From contig JADANN010000433.1 in assembly GCA_018806985.1 (NCBI GenBank), positions 1,488,001 to 1,552,000 of the forward strand: 64,000 bases of DNA. Reading direction: 5' to 3'. Position numbers and translations under genes: made by a program. Shown piece by piece: positions 10,205 through 22,310 of the stretch; the first letter of the stretch is position 1, and each line of letters opens with the position of its first letter. The notes below the pieces were generated by a model. It searched no databases, had not been told where the DNA came from, and saw only the letters and a list, made by a program, of their open reading frames with translations. Origin of the DNA: Angiostrongylus vasorum. Lineage: Eukaryota; Nematoda; Chromadorea; Rhabditida; Metastrongylidae.

Positions 10205-12615
10205 TGGAGCCGCCTCCAACAAATAAACTTTTCATCTACTCTGGAAAAAGGGGGCAGACTATCTGTAGAGTATATCCAGACCTCACGCTCAGAGTTCAAC
10301 ATTAGTCAGGGCTCATTTTTCCTACTCTCAAAACAGCCTCCGACACGACAGCGTTGAATAGGATGAGTACGGAGATGTTACTAAAATCTTCTTAGCGCCA
10401 TTCTAAGCTGCCTAAATCGCAAGGAACTAAGGTGACACGATCTGTGCCTACAATGCATGAACTATTGCATCTGAGTTCTCCATAGGGACTTGATCATGCA
10501 AGAAAGAACGATCAGGTACGACGTCATCGGACTGGTCGAGCCGAGAAGACACCACGCATTCAACGTAGTCTACGACACCTAAGATGAACTGTTTCTCGGA
10601 ACGTGTGGCATTACAGCAGTAGGCGGCGTCGGCGTTCTCGTCAACACGAGTTTGGCCATGAATGTCGATTCATTCGAACAACTATTAACTTGAATAGGAC
10701 GCTTCCAGTTGAAAAGATGTGAATCAATACTGGTTTTGACAGCCTTTGTCGTGTATGCATCAACATTAAGCTATGAGGAAGACAAAATTGAAACGTACTG
10801 TAAGGACTAGGGAGAAGTTCTACAGAAAAGAAAGCACATTATTTAAGATTATCATCGGAGATTCTAATGCTAACATTGAACTATGGAGAACGCCACATTG
10901 GGACTAACGGATTAGAATGGAACAAGCAAGTTGAACGGCTCTCTGAATTCATCATTACGATTAAGACCACTCATGGTAACTCGCTCCAGAGGCACCGCCC
11001 TCAACGCTAGACCTAGGAGTTTTCCAGTGGAGAGTACCCTGACGAAACAGCTCACATTATAGTAAATTGTCCCAAAGTTCTACTTTGGATCAGAACATCA
11101 CCTTCTTCGCGCAAGATTTCATTTCACGCGAGAGGAGAAAAGCAGCTAAATTCAAAAAACGCAGTCGCAAAACCGCCAAAAGCTGGAGTTTATTCAGACC
11201 ATTAGTCGGGTCCTATGAAGATCCCGTTATTGATAACATTGAAGAAGAATACGATCTGCTCATTCAGGGTCTTCACATTAACGCTGTGAAGATGTGTGTT
11301 CGAAAGTCATTAAGAGACGTCTGGGTTCAAAAAACGTCGAGCTGACAAGGTGAACTTCACGATATCAACAACTATCGCCCTAATCTGATTACTGTCTGTT
11401 GTCTACAAACTTTTCACTCCAGTCATCCTAAACAGGATTGACAGAACAGTGGACGAAGAACAGCCATGTGAGCAAGCACGATTTCGAAAAAGATTCGGTA
11501 CGATGGACCACATGCACACGATAACAATACCGTAAGAGCACAAGAGACCGCTCCGTCTTACCTTCGTCGATTTAAAGAAGGCTTTCGACTCACTCAAGAT
11601 AGAAGTCGTGGAAGCCCTAAACGGTCAAACGATCTATGCTTAATATATAAAGATTCTTCATGAGGTGTATAAAAATCTCACAACCAATCTAGAACTTTGT
11701 TGACATTGGCATCAAAAGTGGGGTTAGGCAAGGCGATACCATCCCGCGAAAAATTATTTACTGCCATCCCCGAGAACGTCATGCGAACATTGCAATGGGA
11801 TAATATGGGAATGGAAATCGACGGTCGACAGTTACACCATCTTCGCTTTGTTGATGACATCGTCCTTATAACACCAAATATTAGCTAGGTGGAACGAATG
11901 CTTGCCGACTTTGATAAAGACTGTGAAAAGATCGGCCTTCGACCGAATCTCACAAAAACGATTTTGAGGAGGAACGGAGTGATTACCTGCGCACCATTCA
12001 CTCCCAACGGAATAAATATCCACGAATGATTGTATAGATCCAGTTACGTATATCTGTTCGGGAAATCAACATGATGAACGACTTAACTCCAGAGTTGAGC
12101 TTCAGGAAAACAGCGGTTTTAGGAGTTTAGAAGAGCATCGAAGATGTGGTAAAGGGGACAAAGAACACCCGACTCCGTGCCCACCTTTTCGACTTCACGA
12201 TACTTCCTGACCTAACGTATGCGTGAGAAACCTGATCGCTGTTCAAGCAGCATGAAAGATCACTCAGCGTTAGCGAACGCGCACTCGAAAAGACGATACC
12301 AGGAGTATCCCGTATCCGAGAAGTGAAAGAAGGAATCCAAAGCTCCGATTTACGTCAACCATCGAAAATGTTAGATGCTGGACAAGCGCCGTTAGTGACT
12401 GCATTCCTCCGGATGTCAAACGTACAGCAGGAAAAATCACCAACCCGATGGTTAGAGTTTTTCACGAAAACCCTAGAAGGCATGATGCTCAACGAGACGC
12501 GGGAACGAACAGGACCCACTGGGCCACTCTTGCACGCGAGTAGGAAAAATGGAAGATTTACTGGTGGTCGCTGGTGTCAACGGACGACAAGTAATACAGG
12601 TAATGCAACGTACTT
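10205..12615 (+). mobile_element. RTE-type non-LTR retrotransposon (family B), internally deleted
   Basis: This belongs to a second LINE family, distinct from the 6.4-kb copy. The 5' untranslated part (10205-10500) matches 44295-44431 plus 45940-46100. The endonuclease domain spans about 10500-11340 (GVGVLVNTSLAMN, IIGDSNANIELW, ERHIGTNGLEWN). A deletion near 11340 removes the linker, so the frame jumps into RT (LISTTIAL-type NYRP block at 11365, DRTVDEEQPCEQARF at 11440, FVDLKKAFDSL at 11570, catalytic FVDDIVLITPNIS at 11850). The C-terminal block (TRWLEFFTKTLEG) is at 12440. Frameshifts and stops throughout make it a dead copy. Confidence 0.87.
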
Positions 12616-12619
12616 GTAG

Positions 12620-13280
12620 CCCTCTCGCCAATAATTATCCCTTCTTGTGTTTCGAAAACTAGCTGGATAAGCTTCAAAAAGCTAGAATACGACTAAAAGT
12701 AAACTGAAAGTACTCAATGGTTCCAGAATGTCAGAAATTTATTTTTTCGGAGTGAAAAAAAAACTCTTCGTTGTTAGAGAAGAATGTGTAGATTCCAACG
12801 ATATTTATTTTTGATCAACAAGACTGTTAGTGGGACGTTAGGGCATCCTAGTTTTGTTAATCAAAATCCGCCACCACCTTTACACTAACCCAGTGCAATG
12901 TCTTCTAATGAGAGAAGTGTGGAAATATCACAGGAAGAACAACATATTATAAGCATGGTTACCCCATATAAAGTAGAAATGTTACATTACCAGTCACCGA
13001 TTTTCACTACAACTTGTTACCATTTCATTTTCCTCATGACAAGGTTAATTGAAGTGAGTGCAGGTCGATTTTTTATAAGATGGCGCTGCCATCTCAAACA
13101 CTTCTCTTTGTACCCACGATGGTGAAATCATGAAAGACGGATTGTGAATTCGACATGTAACCCAAGGTAAGCGCTTACATAATAATAAGAGATTCACTGC
13201 TAGCTAGAGGTTCTGGGATTGTTTATGTCTCGATTGAACAGAAATTGATGAAAGTACAATTACGTTGGTCCCGATCTCCG
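12620..13280. other. intergenic, nothing recognised
   Basis: The only open frame of note is 75 codons at 12898-13125 and it resembles no family. Confidence 0.4.
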
Positions 13281-13372
13281 AGTTCAGCGACTCCTTCGAT
13301 CTCTCCGGGTTCCGCAGATTGGTACGAGACTTGTCTGGGAGGATAGCAGCACTAAATTGATGCAGTAGCAGA
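13281..13372 (+). repeat. SINE family 1, body fragment
   Basis: It retains the middle of the element: CGGGTTCCGCAGATTGGTAC, then GAGACTTGTCTGGGAGG and ATAGCAGCACT. Head and tail are absent. Confidence 0.55.
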
Positions 13373-13420
13373 ACAACACAACTCATTGTCCAGGCAAGAA
13401 CTGAATTCGAGCGACCCATA

Positions 13421-13539
13421 GCTTACGGCCATACCACGTTGAAAGCACGCCATCCCGTCTGATCTGGCAAATTAAGCAACATTAGGCCCAGTTAGTACTC
13501 GGGTCGGAGACGGATTGGAAAACCCTGGTGTCGTAAGCC
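13421..13539 (+). rRNA. 5S ribosomal RNA (single diverged copy)
   Basis: The 119-nt unit starts GCTTACGGCCATACCACG and ends GTGTCGTAAGCC. Its two ends form helix I exactly (GCTTACG with CGTAAGC). The interior follows the metazoan 5S order: AAAGCACGCCATCCCGTC, GATCTGGCAAATTAAGCAAC, CCCAGTTAGTACTCGGGTC and GGAGACGG. A T-run (CCTTTTTT, 13538-13545) is a plausible RNA polymerase III terminator. Several positions in the normally conserved internal control region look like G-to-A or C-to-T changes (AAATTAAGCAACATTAGG, where AAGTTAAGCAACGTTGGG-like sequence is usual). It may therefore be a pseudogene rather than an expressed gene. No spliced-leader gene is seen beside it, unlike the 5S/SL1 repeats of Caenorhabditis. 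It sits between a SINE fragment and a full SINE. Confidence 0.85.
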
Positions 13540-13553
13540 TTTTTTGCATTTAT

Positions 13554-13842
13554 GGCGCGTGTGGCGCAGTGGTCAGAGGCGAAGTGCAACACACACACAC
13601 ACATGAGGTCGATTCCCGTGGCTCACCAAGCCTTCCATCCCTGCGGAGTCGACAAATTGGTACCAGACTTGTCTGCTGAGAAGATAGCAGCACTGGCTCG
13701 ATACATCGGTAAGTCGCTGTAGGTCACTGTAAAGGCCAGATATGCATTCAATCAACTCTAAACGATGCTAAATGAAGTCGAATGCATGGCGCATCCCTTA
13801 AGGATTGATTAACGCAGAAAGTTTTGTCCTTCTTTTATCCAC
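13554..13842 (+). repeat. SINE family 1, full length, clear pol III boxes
   Basis: This is one of the best copies. The head is GCGCGTGTGGCGCAGTGGTC (box A at 13561-13573) and a box B-like GGTCGATTCCC lies at 13607-13617. The body (CTCACCAAGCCTTCCATCC, CCAGACTTGTCTG) and the end (GAATGCATGGCGCATCCC, TTTTATCC) follow. It starts only 15 bp after the 5S copy. An ACACAC run at 13590-13603 replaces part of the variable arm. Confidence 0.85.
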
Positions 13843-13848
13843 CTTTAA

Positions 13849-13928
13849 TGATGCCTAATGAAGTTCAGTTTATTGTGTGTCCTTTAGGAACTGATCAACG
13901 TCGAACACCTAATGCTTTATCCTTTTAT
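13849..13928 (+). repeat. SINE family 1, 3' end fragment
   Basis: A second, older 3' end (ATGCCTAATGAAGTTCAG to AATGCTTTATCC) lies directly behind the full copy. A further trace of the same end is at 14145-14215. Confidence 0.5.
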
Positions 13929-14215
13929 AATGACAGCGCTGGTGCCATCCATTACCGGAGCGTTTCCGCGTCGTCGTTGGAGGAGTCCTGCACTACATAA
14001 AGGAGTCCTTTGTTCAATCGCAGGTCACGAGCTAACGAAGAACTCGTCTTATAGCGGCTTTCAAATTGTTACGAGAATTTATTGGGAGGATGAACACGAT
14101 ATACTAGTATGCTCCTGTAATTGTACAAGACAAATATGAATTCAACCCCCTCTACAACAGTGCGATTGAAGTTGAAATCGTGGCGCATTCTTAAGGAGTG
14201 AAATAACATCGAGTG

Positions 14216-14740
14216 TATTATCGTTTGGCTTTTTACTGAGCCGCTGCGGGAACCTTGCTTCCTTGCATAACTGAGACCTTGTCCAGTGTTAAGACAATAT
14301 TGCTGAAAAGAATTTGCAGACACTAAACACTACAAACAACAAATTGAACAAACGTTGTCGCTTCCAGATAAGAATCTCTTCGTACGCAACAACACACTGT
14401 AGTCGGTTTTCCACTGTCTTATTAGCTTACACTCCGAAAGGGCTGTGTAAAGATATCAGGGAACGTGTGCACCACTGGTGGATCCTCAGGCGTTCGTTCG
14501 GATCCGATTGCAATTGAAACTACCAAAATAGAATTGTCCTTCTCGTTCAGTGCTTCGTTAACAGCAAACCTTTTCAGTTAACGTTGAAGAACAACGTAGG
14601 AAGCTTATCTATCCATCATAAAGAACAAATCGAGACTGAATCTTATTCTTAAAAAACCATTCTTGTCTCGATGCACGTGACTACATAACGGTTTAGTTAT
14701 TTCATTGCCATGCTGTGATTCCGAATAGAAAACTATTTAC
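14216..14740. other. intergenic, nothing recognised
   Basis: No feature could be supported here. Confidence 0.4.
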
Positions 14741-14744
14741 AAGT

Positions 14745-14784
14745 AAACAGAAGAAGAAGAAGAAGAAAAAGAAGAAGAAAAATA
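14745..14784 (+). repeat. (GAA)n microsatellite
   Basis: An interrupted run of GAA units lies about 210 bp downstream of the kinase gene's stop codon. Confidence 0.85.
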
Positions 14785-14995
14785 ACTGGGATAAAAAAAG
14801 AAGCAACCCATCACGGCGGTCGTGTCGACATGTGACTAGACACCATAGCTCTTATGTGACTATCGAATTGATTTCGTATCTTTAGAAAAGTAACGCTCTA
14901 GAGGTATCATATTTACAGGATGGAGCGAAGAAAGAACATGTTAAAATACTTCATAGATTTGTACAATAAAACAGAGGAGATGAGAAAGTAAGGCC

Positions 14996-17404
14996 TCAGA
15001 ACTCAAGATCCCAGCCCGATTTGTCGCTACCCGTAGCAAATGAGTCAATTGCAGGAAATGAGTCGAAATTACTCGTATCCACTTCAGATTTAACCTGAAA
15101 TTGTTGAATATATGGCATCATTATCAAAATATTTTAAATCGGACTGCACTGATAACTCCAGTTATCTTTTCATTGATCTTCAAGTTTTATGTTCAAGACG
15201 GTAAATTCACTCAATCTTCTACACATTAGCTTTGCTTAATGAACTTTCTATTTTCTATAAGGAATCGCACTTCTATCACGCTTGCTGTCAGTAAACATCT
15301 TTCCCTTGATCTTGTCACAAGTCGTTATTAGCCACGCCCTGGATGAATTTAATTCAATTCCCATCGGCCGAAATGGCACACTTTCGCTTACACATTGAAA
15401 TGAATGCATATCATAGTGAATTTGTTGAATCCCCCATTGTTTCATCACTATGCTTTTCGCTTCTGGTTATGTTGCCAGTATAAACTTACAACAGGTAACA
15501 CTGGTGGTTTTATGTTTCGTGCACGAAATTCGACGAAATCGAAACCCTCGAACCACGGATGTGCACGAACGTCATCGAGATGTCCATAACCCAAACGTAA
15601 ACCTGGATCTTCCTTACATAGACACAATATCAAATCGATTGCTTTCTCCGTGAAATATCTAGGCCATGCCCACGTTTTCAAGCCTTTTAATATTGCGTTG
15701 TAGATTACAACACGATCACGATTTATGAAAGGAGGGGCTCCGGAAAGTAGCTCGTACATGAATATTCCAAGTGCCCAAAGATCAACCGCTCTATCATGAC
15801 CTTTGTTCAAGATAATTTCAGGTGGCACTGAAAGCAAAAGAATACGAGAAAGACAGTATTTTCTGTGGTACTGCCTAATGTGAAATATTTAAATAATTTC
15901 CAGAAAGCATTATATAAAAAGGCAGCCAGGAAGAATCAGAAAAACATTAATCTTTTGAGCCAAAAAGCTAATAAACATTCATTCCATCCTACAGTAAGAA
16001 ACCATTTACACACCATACTCCGCTGTACCACAAAATGTCCACGTTCGACCCTCAGCGCCTAACCGTTTCGCGAAACCGAAGTCAACCTAAGTTAAGGCAC
16101 ACATGACCTCTGTTTTTTGGTGGGTGACCTAAGCGACAAAAATAGAGTAGGAATGGAAAATCCCTTACCAATTTTGGATATCCATTCTTATCTAGAAGCA
16201 TATTCTCGGGTTTTAAGTCTCGATAGATAACATTCCTATCGTGAAGGCACTGAAAAGCTTCAAGTGCGGCCGCACAATAAAATCTTGCCGATTCGTCATT
16301 AAACCGTCCTCTAAACACGAATAGAAAATCGGGATTGTAAACACCAGCCAAAATTTTTGTGGATCCTACATGCAATTCATAAAGCTCAAGGAGACCCTAG
16401 AAATGCTAGAGTTGAAAGGCTAAAATACTTTTGAACACACATGAGCCATATATGACTCATTTGGAAACATGCATTAATTTACTGCAACTAGCATATGTTT
16501 GATGTCAGCAGTTTTATTGTCAGTTGGAAATCGATAAACAACATTTTTGCTTGGTTACAGCTCCATACCTCCTCTTCACTGCTGTCCACACATCACCACC
16601 AAGACATGGCTCCATAAGCATATAAAGCTTCTCCGCGTCTTTGAATGTCTTGTACAGCCTATAAATTTTCATATATATCTAAACTTACCCAATTGATTTT
16701 AATTTATTACTTACTGACTACTTTTTAAACTAGCTGAGATACATGCGAAACGAAGGACCCGCATAGTGTGGTGGTGAACGCGTTACTCCCCGGAAAGGAC
16801 ATTAGCGCGTTCGTTCCCCACCACAGACACCTGCAGTCGGGAGTTTTGCAAATATCTCAGCATCATTGAAGTTATATCCAATTAATGTTTTTTTAATGGA
16901 ACTCTTTCCAGATTGTATCCGTAACAGTACAAAGAATTCGACGGTAACACACTTCCACGCTCACCTATACTAGTTTTTCTCAGTTATTTAAATAGTTTCT
17001 TAAAGAAGAGCACTTTAACTGTACTCTCTAACCTTACTATAAACGGCGAGTCGGCCGACAACAAGATATTTCTCTCCGATATAACATGCGTTTCCTGCTT
17101 CAAGTCTACAATGTGCTTCTTGTTCATCACCTAAAATAAGCTCTCTCCATGGTTGATGCTCACGTGTTGTTATGAAAAATAAATAGGCAGATAACCGGTT
17201 TCGTCTTCGGAAAATAACTATCAATAAGGAGTTCATATACCTTCAGTGCAAACACTTTCCCGTTTGCCTTCACCAGTTCAACGCGGCCAAAGCCGCCTAC
17301 ACCTATTGTCGTCACACGATGTAAAGCGGACAGTGATATGGAACGATACTCGTCCGAAACGCTAAACCAATTTATTGATTGATCATACCGTATATCCATA
17401 TCAT
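14996..17404 (-). CDS. cGMP-dependent protein kinase (EGL-4/PKG-like), catalytic half
   Basis: Serine/threonine kinase of the AGC group. PKGs phosphorylate targets when cGMP rises; in nematodes EGL-4 acts in sensory neurons and body-size control. Seven minus-strand exons join in frame: 17241-17404, 17033-17130, 16569-16658, 16169-16310, 16014-16086, 15490-15827 and 14996-15094, all with GT/AG ends. From the ATG at 17399 they give 332 residues. Visible motifs are the glycine loop GVGGFGRV (33-40), ATP lysine FALK (K53), helix-C E72, [18 protein letters not shown], catalytic loop YRDLKPEN (D147), DFG (165-167), activation loop TWTFCGT (178-184) and the PKG-type end SNFDSFP...GWDLEF. The P+1/APE segment reads GTAEYVPPE instead of GTPEYVAPE. 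No cyclic-nucleotide-binding domains were found upstream. Exon 1 begins at an acceptor (GCAAACAG) seven bases from an ATG-containing start, so either distant 5' exons exist or this is a kinase-only, possibly trans-spliced, transcript. Confidence 0.93.
16704..16885 (+). repeat. family 2 repeat inside a kinase-gene intron
   Basis: TTACTTACTGACTACTTTTT, then ACGAAGGACCCGCATAG, ACGCGTTACTCCCCGG and AAATATCTCAGCATCA. It lies in the intron between kinase exons 17033-17130 and 16569-16658, in the opposite orientation to the gene. Confidence 0.65.
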
Positions 17405-17556
17405 CTGTTTGCTCAATTCACAACAACATTTACAAATTTACTCTCAAAATTGGTAATCTACAGCAATAACGCTGAGAGCAGGAGACAAATCAATTAGAAA
17501 ATGGAGTAATGTGGACCAGTTTGCAGCCAGTTCTGTTAGAATTCTTATTGAAAGCA

Positions 17557-17842
17557 AGGGCGCGTGTACAACAATGGTTAGAAGTATTCTGTAACACCCA
17601 CGTGGTCCTCGGTTCGATCCCACGCCCCGAGCTCACTTGGCCTTCTATTCCTGCGGGCTCGGCAAATTGGTTCTACACTTGCTTGGGAGGATCGTAGCAT
17701 TGACTTGATACATCGACAGGCCACCATAACTCATTGTATAGACCAGGAGTGCATTCAATCACCTTTAACGATGCTCACTGAGGGCAAATGCATGACCCAT
17801 CATTCAGGGTCTGATCAATGCTGAGAGCTTTATCCTTTATCC
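17557..17842 (+). repeat. SINE family 1, full length, moderately diverged
   Basis: The head is GGGCGCGTGTACAACAATGG. The box B-like sequence is intact here as CGGTTCGATCCCACG, and the body and TATCCTTTATCC tail are present. It lies just upstream of the first recognised kinase exon. Confidence 0.78.
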
Positions 17843-20800
17843 GCAGCCTGTCTTCCTGGTTATATAGCTCTTTAAGAACTAAAATGCTAATAACCATTGC
17901 CCATTGGTAACAACACACACCACGCGAACGCAGCTACCGTACTCTGTGATGTTCATGAAGTGAACTTCGCTCCATTCTTCCTTTTTGCCACGTCGATCAG
18001 CAGATTTGGCTCGACACGCTAATGTAATCCTTATCAGATCACGTGCAATATGAATCGTCACATTAACTGACGTCAAACAACGACCGGTTTTATAAAAACC
18101 GTTGTCTACAATGTGATATTCATATCAGCTAAACTAGCGTTGCTGTCGTCAGTTATCAGCACCTTTCAGACATTACCCGTCTTGTTACGCAACGACGAGC
18201 TATCAGCACACGAACAACCAGGGCACCCGATTACTCGTAGAAATCTCTAGAGACCTTCAACCGTTTGTGGGTACTGGACAACAACTAATGTGATAGTGAA
18301 ACTCAACAGAATCAAATTAAGTAACTTTCAATAATAAACACTAGAAGAAAACCCTAGTACTTGTAAGTGCCAAGAGAGTATGAAGATTAGCACAAAAAGC
18401 AGTTTGATTAGAAGTGTGCTATGTTCATCAGAACTGTTTATGAAGCATGGTTACGTCACGAGCATACATCTAGATGAATAGTTTGACTGCCTTAGTTACT
18501 TCTGAGTAATCATCGCTTTAGATTTCTTTTACAAAGTGAAGTTATCCACGACAATAAACTAGTTTGAAGACGTTCTTAACGCATTTATGTTCTCCGTTAA
18601 AAGTTCAATTCTCCTACAACAATGTTCTACCAACTTTACAGTAACATTATTCAAGTTTCCCCACTTCTTTTTCCATACATTCTCCAGAAGTGGAATACAG
18701 CTCATATCACAAATTCTGTCGTTATACTTTGACCTCGTCCTATCGCCGCTCTCTCCCAGTCACATTACATCCTCACCTTGTGAATTCGTGCCCCCCAGTG
18801 TCCACGTGTACCATCCGGAACTGAACCGCAAAAACCATGTGGACACTAAAGTTTTCGCCTCAACACTTGCCGTCGCACTGATGGATCTCAGGATGGCACC
18901 ACGAAAAACCTTATTAGATAAAATCGAAGAGGAAACTTTGTCCCCTGACCACGGTCATACAGTTATCATTAGATTTTATCTGACGTTCCACAAACACGTA
19001 CGGAAGAATTTTTCCAAGGTGTCAAATAACAAAAAAAGAGTATAAAGAGAAATATGTGATCAAACCCCCTACTTCAACCCATGCCCTTAGATTTTATTCT
19101 GCCTGTTTTGTGCAAAACATTTCTCTTCAAGTCAAACACGTTCACTTCCACACGATTAAACACTGTCTGGACTAGTGCTTTCCGTTATCAAACATGCGCT
19201 AATTTTCTATGATTAAATTGAAAAACCACATGCTTAAGAGGTCACAACTGCTCTGGAAACACCTCAAGTTTACTGCGGAACTCCCTTACTAATATCCAGA
19301 AAAGAAAAGCTCTGTATTGCTGTCTCTAACCTTTTTTTCCCTCTGGGGTCTGAGTTTTGTAAATATCTCAGCACCATCGTGGTTGTAAACATCCAGACAG
19401 TTATGGTTCATTATGTCTAGGCAGCTGTGTGGGCGACCAAGGAGATGAATACCTCTTGGCAGTCACGTGACGTTCAAATCAGGTCCCGTCCGCGGTGCCC
19501 GTCAAGAACTCCAGCGTTTTCTCGACTAAAACACACCCATGCACCCACACAGGGTTCACGTGAACAGAATGTGATGCTCACATGAATAGCACGTGCCTTA
19601 GACATAGCGTAAAGAGACACGTGAACAACATGTGTGTTCCTGTTCGCGGCACACTTATTGACTCAAAGAACGTCCGTTGTGGGAGAAAATATTTGCCGCC
19701 CAGCCGTCGTATTGACCAGCATTCTAGTACAATTTGCACCATAAATACCCTCATTCTAGTACAGAACACCACAATATCGGAAATAGTCCATGTTAAGTTG
19801 CTCAATAATGAGGTCAAAAACAACGAGTGAACATATTCCATCTGTGAAGTACTGTATTATTTAATGTATTGTTATACTATGTTATACTACAGTATGCTGC
19901 ACAGAAATGAGGCATATACTTTGCCAAGAAAGAAAAAGTAAGTTACAGTAAGCTAAAAGCAAATATGATCTCAAAAAGCAAGTTCTTAGTGGATTTCCTG
20001 ATGAACAAACAGTTCTGTTGTTTGTTGGAGGTCCTCCCTGCGCACCGCTTTTCATGGATTTACACCAATATTGTACTTGTTGTAATGGAACAGTGCGTTG
20101 AAATTGTTAATTAGTTACTATACTTTGCCGATATTTGGTCCGTAACACTATCCACAAGTGTTCGATAGATTATACGTAAGATTCGTTGCCACCTCAGGAA
20201 TCGCTATCGTACCAGGAGAATCCGAGCTAAAACAGCTGACAACTGCAAGTGCACTCACATAGGAACCTAACCACCTCTACGGTGACGAAACGAGTACAAG
20301 AAGTGCTGAGAACGGTACAATATCTCAAAACGGACCATCTAAGCAACCAAGTAACTAAGTAAGCATACTCCGAAATTCTAGCAAAGGTGTGGAGCAGACG
20401 TAGTAGAAAATTGTACACAAATCATCTACGAACTACTAGCTGCCTAGATAGACTGGATTCAGTGAGAGAAAAAAAAACCCTGAAAATCTGCATGCACAGA
20501 TGACGGTCGACGTACAAATCGTATCCGCAATAGTACATATATCCTTCAATATTTTTGCAGAGTTTTCAGAGAAATCAGGAGGGAAAAAAACCCAGATGCA
20601 ATGATGGGAAAAGAAGAAGAAGAAACGACGCTCATGAAAACTCGCCTCAGTTCTGGCCGTATCTCATCGTCAAGGTTTGTCGTATCAAGAGCTTTACACA
20701 ATTGTTCGACATGCATTTCGAGAACAATGCTGACTGTTTGTGATGATGGTGGAGATGGTGGACTCACGCTGAACATGTAACTGATTTTTCTACTGTCTGA

Positions 20801-21250
20801 AATGAAAACACACCTAAAATAGAACGATCAATAAATACATGTAATACATCCAGCACAAATGGCGAGCGAGCGTGAACACAACTTAAAGTACTACAAAGAG
20901 AGATGAGGATTGTTTATACATCGGATTCAACCAGGAAACAGAAGAAAAAAGGCAGAAGAAAATTTTGGGAAAGCGAAAGATTTAACAGATTTTTGCAGGC
21001 CAATGAAATTTTCACATGAACGTCTGATTTTTATTCGCATCCACCATACAACGATCGAATATGAGGACGAAATTTAACACTTTGCGCTCCTCATCATCAC
21101 TTATAATGGGCGGGTCAAAAGAGGGCCACGCCCACTCTGGCTGAGCCTTAGCACGTGTGCTTAAGAAGCACCACTCCAATGTCGTGTTGATGCAACACCT
21201 TAACGAAATCAGTGATTTTTAGTCCTATTAAAAACGCAGATCAAACCCAT
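17843..21250. other. intergenic or possible upstream kinase intron; no supported gene
   Basis: If the kinase has cyclic-nucleotide-binding exons they would lie this way on the minus strand, but no FGE(L/K)AL- or RTA-type motif was recognised. An open frame at 18587-19045 (+, 152 codons) has an ATG and no homology that I know. It is noted but not called. Confidence 0.4.
19345..19396 (+). repeat. family 2 repeat, tail fragment
   Basis: TCTGAGTTTTGTAAATATC, then TCAGCACCATCGTGGTTGTA, matches the segment after the tRNA-like module. Confidence 0.45.
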
Positions 21251-21261
21251 ATAATCAATAA

Positions 21262-21498
21262 ATGCTAGGGCTCTCGGCGTTGAGCAATCGCTAAGGGATG
21301 TGCGATGCACTCGACTTCATCAAGCATCGTTGGAGGTGATTGAATGCATATCTGGTCTATAGAATGACTAGCGGTGGCGCCAGACAGGTCTGATACCAAT
21401 TTGCCAACCCTGGAGTGATGGAACGATTGGCGAGTCTGGGGCACAGGATCGAAGTGTGTTTTAGGGCGCCGCTAACCACTGTGCAGCAAGTGCCCCAT
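21262..21498 (-). repeat. SINE family 1, slightly shortened
   Basis: On the plus strand it reads GGGCTCTCGGCGTTGAGCAA at the tail end and GGCGCCGCTAACCACTGTGC at the head end. About 40 bp of the body is deleted around 21378. Confidence 0.7.
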
Positions 21499-21775
21499 TG
21501 TGAGAGGATTCCTCATGTATTAGTTCTTGATAAAAACCGTTTTTTTTTTCTCTCATTTCTCCTTTTAATCTTGACATGCTGTGCAATATCAAATGTTAAA
21601 GAATGACATATGCGTTCTATCTATGACTCAAAACTGCTTGATATGACTAGGAGTGACCATTTAATACACAAACATTATCATAACACATTCAAGACTATAT
21701 GGAATGATTTCAATGCTCACGTATCCGAAAACAATTCAGCAACACTAAAGAAGCATGGCTCAACACAGAAAGCAA

Positions 21776-22042
21776 AGGGATGAAGCGCTCGGTCTTGACC
21801 AAACCCTGAGAAATTTACTACGCATTCGATTTCAGCAAATATCGTAAAGGTAATTGAAGACACATTTGGCCGACACAGTGGCTTACTCTGGCGAGACCAA
21901 TGCATCAAGTAGTGTTCTTATCCTCCCAGACAAGAATGGTACTACTCCGAATCGATGGTTTGTCCGGTTACCACGGATATGGTATCAAATCGAGATTATG
22001 TGCATAGCTATGTACCTCTAACCACTCCGATATAGGTGTCTG
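21776..22042 (-). repeat. SINE family 1, diverged
   Basis: Tail end GATGAAGCGCTCGGTC, body CTTATCCTCCCAGACAAG and head end ACCTCTAACCACTCCG are all recognisable. Many substitutions. Confidence 0.6.
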
Positions 22043-22310
22043 CCTTTCTCAGCTATAACAAACTTTATTAATGGATTTGAATACCGTTAAAATTTACAAA
22101 TCCTCCCACCAAAGTAGATGTCCACACACTCTAGTACGATGAAGTTCTAATTTTGGGTAGACGATGAACCATTTTTTTTCCTCGTTATTTGCTGTGGACG
22201 CTTGTATATGACTGAATATATCACGGCGCCCATAAAAGTGGAAATGGCTCAACGCTGATGGTTATCGCTATCGCACTACAAATTTTTTAACATTTATATT
22301 GTATAATAGA

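Noticed and set aside
15248..15448. Open frame considered as the last kinase exon
   Set aside because: It has no AG acceptor in the right place and no similarity to a PKG end. The segment 14996-15094 has a perfect TTTCAG acceptor, the right phase and the conserved C-terminus.
17015..17236. 73-codon frame next to kinase exon 1
   Set aside because: It is the wrong frame over true kinase exon 17033-17130.
18587..19045. 152-codon ORF with ATG
   Set aside because: No recognisable domain or supporting splice structure; left as unassigned.
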